DNA of 45,187 nucleotides from an uncultured Kiritimatiellota bacterium (GCA_934635045.1 CAKTZA010000026.1:1-45187), one strand, 5' to 3'; shown: positions 32,165 through 39,972, counted from the first letter of the stretch. The notes: generated from the sequence alone by a model not told the origin. Numbers and translations are program-made.

Positions 32165-32758
32165 TTACGCCTGCGCGGCGGCGCGACCGAGCGCGAACGC
32201 CTTCAGGTTGATGTCGAGCAGCTTCGCCTTCGGCCCCGTCAGGAGCTGCGCGAGCGCTTCGCGCCAGGTCTTCTCCTCAAACGGGCAGAACGCCGAGAGC
32301 GCGCCCGCGATGACCATGTTCATCGTGCGCGGGTTGCCGACCTCTTCCGTCGCGACCTTCATCGCGTCGACGAGGACGAGCTTCCTGAACGCCTTCTTCA
32401 GCTTGCCGTCGAGATCCTCGACATCCGCCTGCTGGCCGGAGGAGACGGTGACCGGCGTCAGGTACGTGTCGTTCACGAACGCCGTGCCGCCCTTCGCGAG
32501 GATGCCCGCATGGCGCAGGGCCTCCAGCTTGTCGAACGAGACGAGCACGTCAGCCGTGCCCTCCTGGATGATCGGCGAGGCGACGGACGCGCCGAAGCGC
32601 ACCTGGCTCGTCACCGAACCGCCGCGCTGGGACATGCCGTGAATCTCGGACTTCTTGACGTCGTAGCCCGCGAGGGCCGCCGTCTTCGCGAGGAGGTCGG
32701 CCGTCAGGATGATGCCCTGCCCGCCGACGCCGACGAGCGAAACGTTGACCGTCTTCAC
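32165..32758 (-). CDS. iorB: Indolepyruvate:ferredoxin oxidoreductase beta subunit
   Basis: A 197-residue protein of the 2-oxoacid:acceptor oxidoreductase gamma/beta type. Signature segments are VSLVGVGGQGIILTADLLAK at the start and KKSEIHGMSQRGGSVTSQVR around residues 35-54, typical of IorB. The enzyme couples oxidation of aryl pyruvates (from Trp, Phe, Tyr) to ferredoxin with formation of acyl-CoA, in anaerobes. The start is GTG at 32758, inside GTGA that overlaps the stop of the NifU-like gene. The partner iorA (alpha subunit) is not in the window, although it normally lies adjacent, so it is encoded elsewhere or this subunit pairs with another enzyme. Confidence 0.88.
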   Translation of the reverse strand: MKTVNVSLVGVGGQGIILTADLLAKTAALAGYDVKKSEIHGMSQRGGSVTSQVRFGASVASPIIQEGTADVLVSFDKLEALRHAGILAKGGTAFVNDTYLTPVTVSSGQQADVEDLDGKLKKAFRKLVLVDAMKVATEEVGNPRTMNMVIAGALSAFCPFEEKTWREALAQLLTGPKAKLLDINLKAFALGRAAAQA

Positions 32759-32976
32759 GCCTCGACCCTCTCGACCGTGATCTCCGGGTCGATCTCCTGA
32801 AGCCCCACCTCGATGCCCTGCTTGAGCGTCATCATCGCGAAGGGACAGCTGCCGCAGTGCCCGACGAGCTTGAGGTACACGACCTTGCCGTCGATCTTCA
32901 CCAGTTCGAGGTCGCCGCCGTCGGCCTGAAGCCCAGCGCGCAGCTCCTCCAGTTTCGCCTTGATCTTCTCTTCCAT
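32755..32976 (-). CDS. NifU C-terminal-like Fe-S protein
   Basis: A 73-residue protein, MEEKIKAKLEELRAGLQADG at the start and VGHCGSCPFAMMTLKQG with the CxxC pair that holds an Fe-S cluster in NifU/Nfu domains. Nfu proteins carry Fe-S clusters to target enzymes. Its stop is overlapped by iorB, whose enzyme contains 4Fe-4S clusters (in the alpha subunit), so a role in cluster delivery is plausible. ATG 32976 is chosen over longer frames because the domain begins here and the -10 lies only 10 bases upstream, giving an almost leaderless mRNA. Confidence 0.85.
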   Translation of the reverse strand: MEEKIKAKLEELRAGLQADGGDLELVKIDGKVVYLKLVGHCGSCPFAMMTLKQGIEVGLQEIDPEITVERVEA

Positions 32977-32986
32977 AGTGATTCGT

Positions 32987-32995
32987 ATTATACCA
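32987..32995 (-). promoter_or_regulatory. Extended -10 promoter (TGGTATAAT) of the NifU-like/iorB operon
   Basis: TATAAT (32992-32987 on the minus strand) preceded by TTTTTGG, 10 bases before ATG 32976. No clear -35 or Shine-Dalgarno site, suggesting leaderless translation. Confidence 0.6.
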
Positions 32996-33078
32996 AAAAC
33001 GCTCCGACTCGGCAGGAAGCCCACCGTCAGACGTCCTTTACGGCGGCACCGCGCCGCGAGAAAGAGTGCACCCGCGAG

Positions 33079-33243
33079 GCCTGCGGCGCTGAACGCGGAG
33101 AGGATAGAGATTGAGAGGCACGGAGTTTTTTTGAAAGGATTTACAGGATTCGAGAGGCGCGGCGCGCCACCCTCCACAATCCTGTCTCCCCACCGTCTCC
33201 GTGTCTCCGTTCCTCAAAACCCTCCGTGTTGAACGCCGTAGGC
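33079..33243. repeat. CACGGAG palindromic element, long-arm form with nested repeat
   Basis: The ends GCCTGCGGCGCTGAACGCGG and CCGTGTTGAACGCCGTAGGC are inverse complements matching those of 21104-21213. Inside are CACGGAG arms and a nested inverted repeat, GGATTTACAGGATT with its partner AATCCTGT. It fills most of the gap between the NifU-like gene and the LpxC-like gene. Confidence 0.78.
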
Positions 33244-33298
33244 TTTCGCTCCTCAAGGCGAGGAGGACGAGGACGAACGCGAGCAGCGGACACCCCTT

Positions 33299-34318
33299 TC
33301 AGGCCAGCGTCAGCAGGTCGTTGCGGTAGAGCGCGCGGATCGCGTCGCAGTCGAGCGTGTGCCCCGCGCGATAGCTGACGACCGTGCCGACGAAGCGGTG
33401 CTCGCCCGTCAGGGCCAGGGCCGCCATCAGGTCAAGCGTCGCCCGGTGCCAGACGGGCTCCAGAAACTTCGCGCCGACCGGGAAGCGCGGCTCCGTGTAG
33501 AAGCGGCCCTTGCCGTGGATGAGGATGTTGCGCTCGTTGTAGCCGAGGTTGCGCGTCGAGGCGAAGAGCCGCCCGACCGTCTTCGCGAGGAGATACTGCC
33601 GCCGCGTCGCGTTCGTCCGCGCCAGCGCGGCGTAGCGGAACGTCTCGGGCGTCACGTCAAAGAGGACGCGCTGGTCGCCAATCACGGTGTTCCACGAGAT
33701 GCCGCAGTCGATGCGCAGGTTCCGCTCGCCGTCTGCCGCCGGCAGGAACAGGAGGAAGTCGCCGCGACTGCCGCCGAAGGCGACCGGCTCCTTCACCGTC
33801 ACGCACGTCGCCAGCGCGTCCGTCTCGCGGATGCCTGCGTGCTCCACCGCCTTGACGAGTGGCAGGGACGACTGGTCGAAGAGCGGCGGGTCGCCGGAAT
33901 TGACCTTCAGGAGCACGTCGTCAATGCCAAGCCCCAGCTTGAGCGCGATGATGTGCTCGACCATGCGCAGGTAGTTGTGGGGCGAGCCCGACCGCAGGAC
34001 GAGGTTCTGCGCGCTCGTCCAGAGGTTCGCGATGTCGACTTTCGTGTCGAGCTGCTCTGGCTGGTCCATCCGGCGGATCCACCAGCCCGGCTTTTCGCTC
34101 GGCGCGAACGTCAGCGTCTGCTTGCGGCTGCCCTGGAACGTGCCGATGCCCGCGACGGGGGCCTCGCCCGCCAGCGTCCGCCGCTTCGCCGGAAACGGCG
34201 AGAGGCGGTTTTCGGCCAGCCGCGTCTCGTCAATCGGCAGTTCCCTAAAAAGTCGGTACGCCGCATCGATCGATGCGGCGCTCCCGAACACAATTCTGCC
34301 AATGGGATAACCCGGCAT
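33299..34318 (-). CDS. lpxC: LpxC-like UDP-3-O-acyl-GlcNAc deacetylase
   Basis: A 339-residue protein matching LpxC through most of its length. The N-terminal half has GTFQGSRKQTLTFAPSEKPG and MVEHIIALKLGLGIDDVLLK with His122, the first zinc ligand (LpxC TVEHLxxALxGLGID). The C-terminal half has WHRATLDLMAALALTG (His291, Asp296) and RAGHTLD, which carries the catalytic-base His. LpxC catalyses the committed step of lipid A synthesis in the cytoplasm, so an outer membrane with LPS is expected. The His-to-Asp spacing in WHRATLD is one longer than in E. coli (HKILD), and the N-terminus is extended, so the protein is divergent. It starts at TAATG overlapping the acpP stop. Confidence 0.68.
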   Translation of the reverse strand: MPGYPIGRIVFGSAASIDAAYRLFRELPIDETRLAENRLSPFPAKRRTLAGEAPVAGIGTFQGSRKQTLTFAPSEKPGWWIRRMDQPEQLDTKVDIANLWTSAQNLVLRSGSPHNYLRMVEHIIALKLGLGIDDVLLKVNSGDPPLFDQSSLPLVKAVEHAGIRETDALATCVTVKEPVAFGGSRGDFLLFLPAADGERNLRIDCGISWNTVIGDQRVLFDVTPETFRYAALARTNATRRQYLLAKTVGRLFASTRNLGYNERNILIHGKGRFYTEPRFPVGAKFLEPVWHRATLDLMAALALTGEHRFVGTVVSYRAGHTLDCDAIRALYRNDLLTLA

Positions 34319-34584
34319 TACTTCTCGGGCGCAGACCCGTCGTCACCATAGCCCTTCGACTTCAGGTACTCGACGACCTTGCCGACCGTGGTGAGCTTCT
34401 CGGCGTCTTCTTCCGGAATCGCCGCGCCAAACTCCTCTTCAAAGGCCATGATGAGCTCGACGGAATCAAGCGAGTCGGCCCCCAGGTCGTCGATGAACGA
34501 CGCCTCCGTGGTGACCTGTTCGGCATTCACTCCGAGCTGCTCAACGATGATGTCTTTGACGCGATCTTCAAGCTTTCCTGCCAT
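34318..34584 (-). CDS. acpP: Acyl carrier protein
   Basis: An 88-residue acidic protein. GADSLDSVELIMAFEEEF carries the Ser that receives phosphopantetheine; the remainder (FIDDLGADSL, KLTTVGKVVEYL) is standard ACP. It carries growing acyl chains in fatty acid and lipid A synthesis. It is followed directly by the LpxC-like gene (1-base overlap, TAATG), a sensible pairing because lipid A enzymes use acyl-ACP. AAAGGAG lies before ATG 34584 and the promoter is at 34619-34648. Confidence 0.95.
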   Translation of the reverse strand: MAGKLEDRVKDIIVEQLGVNAEQVTTEASFIDDLGADSLDSVELIMAFEEEFGAAIPEEDAEKLTTVGKVVEYLKSKGYGDDGSAPEK

Positions 34585-34618
34585 AATGTTTTCAACTCCT
34601 TTTCTTGTTGATGGTTGT

Positions 34619-34648
34619 ATTATACTACATTTTGCGGTTGGTGCGCAA
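34619..34648 (-). promoter_or_regulatory. Promoter of acpP-lpxC
   Basis: -35 TTGCGC (34648-34643), 18-base spacer, -10 TATAAT (34624-34619) preceded by TAG. It overlaps the last codons and stop of the upstream GntR-type regulator. Confidence 0.65.
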
Positions 34649-35786
34649 GGGGGGCCGGAGAGTTCGCCATCCGAGGGGCCCTCGCGCGCGGGAAAGTGTC
34701 GCCGAGCCGATAGGCCGGACGGGCCCGGACGCCCTGCCGGGGAAACGTGCCGCCGGACAGGTAGGCGAGGACATGGCGCGCGAAGAGATCGCCGCAGTCC
34801 TCCACGTTGAGCTCAATGCGCGTGATCTCCAGCCAGTGGCAGGGGCTGCCGCCGACCGTCGCCCAGGAGACGACCGCCACGTCGTCCGGCACGCGCACGC
34901 CCGCGTGCTCCAGGGCGATCAGCGCGGCCTGCGCGCGGAAGTCGTCGTTGAAGAAGAGGACGTCCGGCAGCCACGCGCGCCCTTCCGCAAGCCGCGCGGC
35001 AAAGGCGTTGAGCGTCGCCCGCTGCACATTGCGGATCGCGCCCGGCCCCTCCAGCGAGGGAATCTCCCATTCCTCGTACGCGAGACCGGCCGCCATGACC
35101 GCCGCCCGGCAGTCCAGATGGCGGACGCCCGGCTTCTCCACCGCCATCACCCGGCGCACGCCCGCCGCGCGGCAGTGCGCGGCGAAGTCGTCCAGCGCCG
35201 GGCCGACGTCCAGGTCGAAGCAGCCGACGAGCGACGGGAACTCCGCCTTCGAGACAGACCCGTAGCAGGCGAACGGGACGCCGCTCGCGGCGATCCGCGC
35301 GGGGATGCCCCAGCGCGCGGTCAGCGCGACGACGAGCGCCGTCGGCTCGCGCAGCGCCAGGTCGAGCGCCGAATAGTCGGGCTTCTTGTCCGCATCCAGC
35401 AGGACGGTCGTCTGCGTCACGAGGTACCCGGCCTTGCCGAGCGCGACGCGCAGCTTCGCCGCGACCGTCGCCACGAGGTAGTTGTCAGACAGCTCCGACG
35501 TGACGACCAGCACGTGTCCGCGCCAATGCAGCCGCCCCGAATCCAGGACGAGGATGCCCGTCCGGCGGCGCGGCTCGACGAGCCCGGCCGCCGCGAGACG
35601 GCGAATCGCCGCGCGCGTCACCATCATGCTCACGCCCGCCGCCGCCGAGATCTCCTCCATGTTCGGCAGGATGTCGCCCGGACGGTAGACGCCGCTTTCG
35701 ATGGCGCGGCGGAAGCCCTCGCTCACCTGGGCGATGAGCGAGAGGGCGGACGTGCGGTCGACAGAGAACGGGAGGCTGGCTTTCAT
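34620..35786 (-). CDS. GntR/LacI hybrid transcription regulator
   Basis: A 388-residue protein. Residues about 1-75 are a GntR-type winged helix: LIAQVSEGFRRAIESGVYRP, then MEEISAAAGVSMMVTRAAIR. Residues about 90-350 are a LacI-type sensor (VLVVTSELSDNYLVATV at the start; PDVLFFNDDFRAQAALIALE and VPDDVAVVSWATVGG later). It is the same architecture as the poly-G-associated regulator at 30993-32072, without the homopolymer. The C-terminal ~30 residues are rich in R, A and P and run into the acpP promoter. It starts 9 bases after pta, so it may be co-transcribed with it. Its target genes are not evident. Confidence 0.83.
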   Translation of the reverse strand: MKASLPFSVDRTSALSLIAQVSEGFRRAIESGVYRPGDILPNMEEISAAAGVSMMVTRAAIRRLAAAGLVEPRRRTGILVLDSGRLHWRGHVLVVTSELSDNYLVATVAAKLRVALGKAGYLVTQTTVLLDADKKPDYSALDLALREPTALVVALTARWGIPARIAASGVPFACYGSVSKAEFPSLVGCFDLDVGPALDDFAAHCRAAGVRRVMAVEKPGVRHLDCRAAVMAAGLAYEEWEIPSLEGPGAIRNVQRATLNAFAARLAEGRAWLPDVLFFNDDFRAQAALIALEHAGVRVPDDVAVVSWATVGGSPCHWLEITRIELNVEDCGDLFARHVLAYLSGGTFPRQGVRARPAYRLGDTFPRARAPRMANSPAPLAHQPQNVV

Positions 35787-35795
35787 GCCGCGCCG

Positions 35796-36788
35796 TCAGC
35801 CCGCCTGCACGGCCGTCATCGCGACGGTGTTGACGATGTCGTCCGACGAGCAGCCGCGCGAGAGGTCGTTGCACGGCTTGGCGAGCCCCTGCAGGACGGC
35901 GAAGCAGTTCGCGCCGCCGATGCGCTGCGTGAGCTTGTAGCCGATGTTGCCGGCCTGCAGGTCGGGGAAGACGAGCACGTTGGCGCGTCCGCCGACAGGG
36001 CTGCCCTTCGCCTTCAGCGCCGCGACCTCCGGGACGAGCGCCGCGTCGAGCTGGAGTTCGCCGTCGAGCAGCAGGCCGGGCGCGAGCGTATGCGCAAGCG
36101 CCGTCGCCTCGCGCACCTTGTCGACGAGCGCGTGCTGCGCGCTGCCCTTCGTCGAGAACGAGAGGAGCGCGACGCGCGGCTCGGCGATGCCGCAGAGCGT
36201 CCGCGCCGTCTCCGCCGCCGCGACGGCGATGTTCGCCAGCTCCTCGGCGTTCGGACACGGGTTCACGACGCAGTCCGCATAGACGAGGAGGCCGTCTTCG
36301 CCGAGGTCCCGGTTCGGACACTCCATCAGGAAGCTGGACGAGACGAGCTTCATGCCCGGCTTCGTCTTGATGATCTGCAGCGCGGGCCGCAGCATGTCGC
36401 CCGTCGAGTGGACGGCGCCCGACACGAGGCCGTCCGCATCGCCCGCCTTGACCATCATGATGCCGAAGTACATCGGGTCGGCGACGAGCGCCGCCGCCTT
36501 CTCCGGCGTCACGCCCTTCGCCTTGCGCAGCTCGTAGAGGGCCTGCGCGTAGGCGGCCGCCCGCGCGTCCGTCGCCGGATCGACGAGCGCGACGCCCGCG
36601 AGGTCGACGCCCTTCTCCGCCGCGACCGCGCGAATCTTCGCGGGGTCGCCGAGCAGGATCGGCTTCGCCAGCCCTTCCTTGACAATGCTCGCGGCCGCCG
36701 CGACCGTGCGCGGCTCGTCGCCTTCCGGCAGGACGATCGTCTTCACGTTCGCCCGCGCCTTGTTCCGAATCGTTTCAATCAGGTTCAT
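35796..36788 (-). CDS. pta: Phosphate acetyltransferase
   Basis: A 330-residue protein of the short Pta type. Motifs include KTIVLPEGDEPRTVAAAASI near residue 15, DGLVSGAVHSTGDMLRPALQ near 120-140 and a conserved C-terminal VLVFPDLQAGNIGYKLTQR. The enzyme interconverts acetyl-CoA and acetyl phosphate, which feeds acetate production with ATP via acetate kinase in fermenters. No ackA lies beside it. ATG 36788 is used: the preceding 16 codons to 36836 are not family sequence and cover the promoter. AAGAGGA lies upstream. Confidence 0.92.
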   Translation of the reverse strand: MNLIETIRNKARANVKTIVLPEGDEPRTVAAAASIVKEGLAKPILLGDPAKIRAVAAEKGVDLAGVALVDPATDARAAAYAQALYELRKAKGVTPEKAAALVADPMYFGIMMVKAGDADGLVSGAVHSTGDMLRPALQIIKTKPGMKLVSSSFLMECPNRDLGEDGLLVYADCVVNPCPNAEELANIAVAAAETARTLCGIAEPRVALLSFSTKGSAQHALVDKVREATALAHTLAPGLLLDGELQLDAALVPEVAALKAKGSPVGGRANVLVFPDLQAGNIGYKLTQRIGGANCFAVLQGLAKPCNDLSRGCSSDDIVNTVAMTAVQAG

Positions 36789-36834
36789 GGTTTTTGAGAG
36801 TCCTCTTGCGTTTTCCGCCAGAAATCGAGGCGAC

Positions 36835-36840
36835 ATTATA
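36835..36840 (-). promoter_or_regulatory. -10 promoter element (TGCTATAAT) of pta
   Basis: TATAAT on the minus strand preceded by TGC, about 46 bases before ATG 36788, in the gap after pilT. The -35 is weak. Confidence 0.5.
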
Positions 36841-36851
36841 GCACATTTCGA

Positions 36852-37934
36852 TTAGCCGTACTGCTGCGGGTTCTTCGAAAGCGCGCGCGCCGCCTCGACC
36901 GTGATCAGGCCCGCGTCGAGCAGCGCGTTCAGCGACTGGTCGATCGTGCACATGCCATACGGCCCGCCGACCTCCATCGCCGAATAGACCTGCTGGCTGC
37001 GCCCGGTGACGATGAAGTTCGAGATGGCGGGATTGTTGACCAGCAGCTCGCAGACGGGCACGCGCCCGTCGCCGTCGGCCCGGCGCACGAGGTGCTGGGC
37101 GAAGATGCCGCGCAGGACAAGCGCCAGCTGCTGGCGCACGCTCGCCTGCTCGTCGGCGGGGAACACGCCGACCAGCCGCTCGATGGCCCCCGCACAGTCG
37201 CCGGCGTGCAGCGTCGTCAGCACCAGGTGCCCGGTCTCCGCCGCCTGAAGCGCCGTCCGGATCGTCTCCAGGTCGCGGATCTCGCCGACGAGGATGACGT
37301 CGGGATCCTGCCGAAGCGCGGCGACCAGCGCGTTGTTGAAGCTCGGCGCGTCGCGTCCGATCTGCCGCTGGTTGACGATGCAACGGTCGGAGCGGTGGAC
37401 GAACTCGACGGGATCCTCGATGGTGACGATGTGCGCGTTGCGCGTGTGGTTGATGCGGTCGATCATCGTCGCCAGCGTCGTCGACTTGCCGGAGCCGGTC
37501 GGGCCCGTCACGATGAACAGGCCGTCCGTCGCGTCGCAGAACGCCTCCAGCATCGGCGGCAGCCCCAGTTCGTCAAACGAGCGGAACGTCGAGTCGAGAC
37601 GGCGCAGGGCGACGGCGTGGCGTCCGCCCTCGCGAAAGACGTTGAAGCGGTAGCGCACGCCGCCGGGGGAAGTCAGGGCGCCGTCCAGCGACCCTTCGGA
37701 CAGCAGCGTCCGGCGGATGCGCTCGGTTCCGTCCGGGCAGCCGGGCGGCAGCGTCAGGAGGCCGAGCTCCATCGCCAGGCGGTCGACGGTCGCCTGATCG
37801 AACGGACGGTAGCCGCCCTTCTCGACGAGCGTGCCGCGCAGGCGGAAGCGCGGGGCCATCTCCGCCGCCAGATGCACGTCGCTCGCGCCATAGTCTTCGC
37901 ATTGCTCAAACAGATTCGTCAACAAGGCATCCAT
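36852..37934 (-). CDS. pilT: PilT-type twitching motility ATPase
   Basis: A 360-residue secretion ATPase of the PilT group. Walker A GPTGSGKSTT lies near residues 144-153; the Asp box IVTIEDPVEFVH, Walker B VILVGEIRDLETI (the AIRAGE equivalent) and His box TGHLVLTTLHAGDC follow in order. The N-terminal domain begins DYGASDVHLAAEMAPRFRLR. PilT drives type IV pilus retraction at the inner membrane. No other pilus gene is in the window, so it may serve a remote pilus system. The upstream gene for a small membrane protein ends 17 bases before it and may be co-transcribed; AAAGG precedes ATG 37934. Confidence 0.93.
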   Translation of the reverse strand: MDALLTNLFEQCEDYGASDVHLAAEMAPRFRLRGTLVEKGGYRPFDQATVDRLAMELGLLTLPPGCPDGTERIRRTLLSEGSLDGALTSPGGVRYRFNVFREGGRHAVALRRLDSTFRSFDELGLPPMLEAFCDATDGLFIVTGPTGSGKSTTLATMIDRINHTRNAHIVTIEDPVEFVHRSDRCIVNQRQIGRDAPSFNNALVAALRQDPDVILVGEIRDLETIRTALQAAETGHLVLTTLHAGDCAGAIERLVGVFPADEQASVRQQLALVLRGIFAQHLVRRADGDGRVPVCELLVNNPAISNFIVTGRSQQVYSAMEVGGPYGMCTIDQSLNALLDAGLITVEAARALSKNPQQYG

Positions 37935-37951
37935 GATGATTCAACCTTTCT

Positions 37952-38464
37952 TCAGTCGAGGCCGTCGGCAAACCGCTGCGCCTCATCTTGCCGAGCGCGG
38001 CGTTGCGCGCCGATCGCCGACACACGCTCAAGGGACTGCGAGATGACGTTGGGCGACGAGCCGAACCCCAGCGTCAGCCGACGGGCGAGATTCGTCCCGG
38101 CAAGTTCCGTCAGCCGGGCGCGCGCCGCACGGCCCCAATCGGACAAGGCGTTGACCGGGCGCGCGCAGACGGCCAGCTCGGGAATCTCCGCCGTCATCGG
38201 GCGATCATAGAAATACCCGTAGGCGATGACGGCGATGGCGGCCACGGCGACGGCGGCGCACAGCAGGAAGACGAGCGTTCCACATCCGCTGACCAGCGAC
38301 CGCCCCGGCTTGCGGCGACGCGGTGGCTTCCAGCGACACGGCCTTTCGGACGGCGGCAGGTCGGGCACGTCGCCCACGTCCACGACAGGGTGCGCCATCT
38401 TCACGGGCACATAGCCGGCAAAGGGATCTTCGGACGCAGAAGTGTCGGGAACAATCGGTTTCAT
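37952..38464 (-). CDS. Single-pass membrane protein, unknown function
   Basis: A 170-residue protein. An acidic, Pro-rich cytoplasmic N-terminus (residues 1-50) ends in a basic patch KPPRRRKPGR. It is followed by one membrane helix at about 58-83 (CGTLVFLLCAAVAVAAIAVI), then an Arg-rich, Ala-rich outer part. No known domain was recognised. ATG 38464 lies only 7 bases after a -10 TATAAT, so the mRNA is probably leaderless. It precedes pilT by 17 bases and likely shares its transcript, which suggests, but does not show, a link to pili or the envelope. Confidence 0.68.
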   Translation of the reverse strand: MKPIVPDTSASEDPFAGYVPVKMAHPVVDVGDVPDLPPSERPCRWKPPRRRKPGRSLVSGCGTLVFLLCAAVAVAAIAVIAYGYFYDRPMTAEIPELAVCARPVNALSDWGRAARARLTELAGTNLARRLTLGFGSSPNVISQSLERVSAIGAQRRARQDEAQRFADGLD

Positions 38465-38471
38465 GAGGGAT

Positions 38472-38480
38472 ATTATACCA
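38472..38480 (-). promoter_or_regulatory. Extended -10 promoter (TGGTATAAT), leaderless
   Basis: TATAAT (38477-38472, minus strand) preceded by TTTGG; 7 bases to ATG 38464. No strong -35 and no ribosome site. Confidence 0.6.
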
Positions 38481-38527
38481 AATTGGGATCGTCGCGACGG
38501 GCCCTGCCGACGACGAGCCGCTTCGTC

Positions 38528-38552
38528 TCGAACCCGACCACTGGGGTCAGGC
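38528..38552. repeat. Short copy of the GGGGTCAGRCAC repeat
   Basis: GAACCCGACCACTGGGGTCA followed by GGCACTG matches the end of the repeat at 103-140, with one change in the ACCCTACCAC unit. Intergenic. Confidence 0.55.
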
Positions 38553-38660
38553 ACTGTCAGACTCCAAGACGCGGGCAGACAACTCGATAACGCAGAGCGG
38601 CCGATGGCCGGGCGATGAGCGGCGACTATCGCGTGAGCAGGTAGCCGAGGCTGCCGTTCG

Positions 38661-39194
38661 TCACGACACGCCTCCTTTCACCACGAACCGCCATTTGCGG
38701 CGCTGGTCGCGCGCAGAGGCGTAGGCAATGCCGATGCGCGGCGTGCGCCGATACGAAGGCACGAACCCGTCGTCCTCCAGCCAGAGGTCGGGCGAGGTCG
38801 CAAAGCGTGCGCGGTTGAACGCGCGCGTGATGCGCAGGAGCTTCGTCAACTTGCCGGGGCCGTCCGCACCCTCCACGCCGCGAATCAGCACCGCTTCGGG
38901 ATGATCCTTCGGGCCTGTCACGACGTTGAGCAGTTCGTGCATTCCGTAGCACAGGTAGACGTAGGCACAGCCGCCCGCCTCGTACAGGACATCCGTGCGC
39001 GGCGTCCGCCCCCGATGCGCATGACAGGCCGTGTCCTCCTCGCCGAAGTAGGCTTCCGTTTCCGTGATGCGCCGCCGGAGAACCGTCCCGTCCGTCAGGC
39101 GACGGCAGAGGAACTTGCCAAGCAGACGCGGCGCGAGCGTGACCGCATCGCCGGAGAAGTCCGTCAGGCGTCTATGATCGGGATGCGATGTCAT
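38661..39194 (-). CDS. 3-methyladenine DNA glycosylase (AAG/Mpg type)
   Basis: A 177-residue protein of the alkyladenine glycosylase family. LAPRLLGKFLCRR, RITETEAYFGEEDTACHAHR (with the catalytic Glu in ETEAY) and AYVYLCYGMHELLNVVTGP are family hallmarks. It excises alkylated purines in base-excision repair. A long plus-strand frame covers it but is not coding. ATG 39194 is preceded by GAAGG and by a -10 at 39235-39240. It stands alone as a transcript, with a repeat and no gene between it and the small membrane protein gene. Confidence 0.92.
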   Translation of the reverse strand: MTSHPDHRRLTDFSGDAVTLAPRLLGKFLCRRLTDGTVLRRRITETEAYFGEEDTACHAHRGRTPRTDVLYEAGGCAYVYLCYGMHELLNVVTGPKDHPEAVLIRGVEGADGPGKLTKLLRITRAFNRARFATSPDLWLEDDGFVPSYRRTPRIGIAYASARDQRRKWRFVVKGGVS

Positions 39195-39234
39195 TGCCTT
39201 CAGAGGAATTAGCTGCCTTGTTCATGGGCGGGCT

Positions 39235-39243
39235 ATTATACCA
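39235..39243 (-). promoter_or_regulatory. Extended -10 promoter (TGGTATAAT) of the DNA glycosylase
   Basis: TATAAT (39240-39235, minus strand) preceded by TTGG, giving a leader of about 35 bases to ATG 39194. Confidence 0.55.
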
Positions 39244-39270
39244 ATTTTCTCCGCGCCACATTCACGTCCA

Positions 39271-39972
39271 TCGCGACCAGGGCTTCAGCATGAAAGACGA
39301 TCCGCTCCCTGCGCGACAGCCGACGCGCATTCTGGCCCGTCGGCCCGACAGTCGCCCGAACCGTCCTCCGAGGAATCGCCGCCATCGCCACTCGTCAGCC
39401 TATCAGACGTGACAAGGCATTCCCCTCGGCAGAATGCGTCTCAACAAGCGAAAGCCCTGAGGCGATGGGCGATCCTCTCCGTCCTCTCGTGCGACTGTCG
39501 GCTCCTCCGGGCCAATGGCGACGGACGTCGCCGTTTCACGAGGATCTGCGACTGTTACGTAAAATCAAGGGAGGGTGAATGTGTCCTGCGCAAGACAAAA
39601 AAGACGCTGCGTGAGGAGCGGGCGGGACGCCGAGCGCCGAGCGGACGCTCGGCGAACGGCAGCGAGGCCGAGGACGGCCCGCAAGGCCGAAGGGCCGACG
39701 CGACGAACTCGACCAGAAGTCGCCAACGCGGCGCGCTTCGGGGCCGCAGCGGGGCGGAACGCTTGCCGGGCGTGGCGAATTGGGCAGGACTGCGGCCTGC
39801 GGCTGACCTCGCGGTCGCCGCACGGCCGACAGGACGCCCAAGTCGCCCGCCCGGAAGCGCGAGCACCGTTGCCCCGAAGCACGCCGCACGTCGGCAAGCG
39901 ACAAGATGCACAGCAGCTTATTGTCGCGCAGGGAGAGAAGCATCTTTTCATGCTGAAGCCCGGTCCTCGCGA
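39271..39972. other. Gene-free GC-rich interval bounded by an inverted repeat
   Basis: Two ~50-base segments are similar in inverse orientation: 39271-39319 (TCGCGACC AGGGCTTCAGCATG.. GCGCGACA) and about 39920-39972. Between them lies GC-rich sequence with many stem-loops, for instance GCCGAGCGGACGCTCGGC near 39637-39654 and GGCCCGCAAGGCCGAAGGGCC near 39678-39698. Frames are open on both strands but with biased R/A/P composition and no recognisable domain, so no gene is called. It could be a decayed element or two fossils of the same gene end. Confidence 0.45.

Noticed and set aside
39239..39390. A ~49-codon minus-strand ORF (MAAIPRRTVRATVGPTGQNA start)
   Set aside because: Arg-rich, without ribosome site or family, and it runs into the DNA glycosylase promoter.
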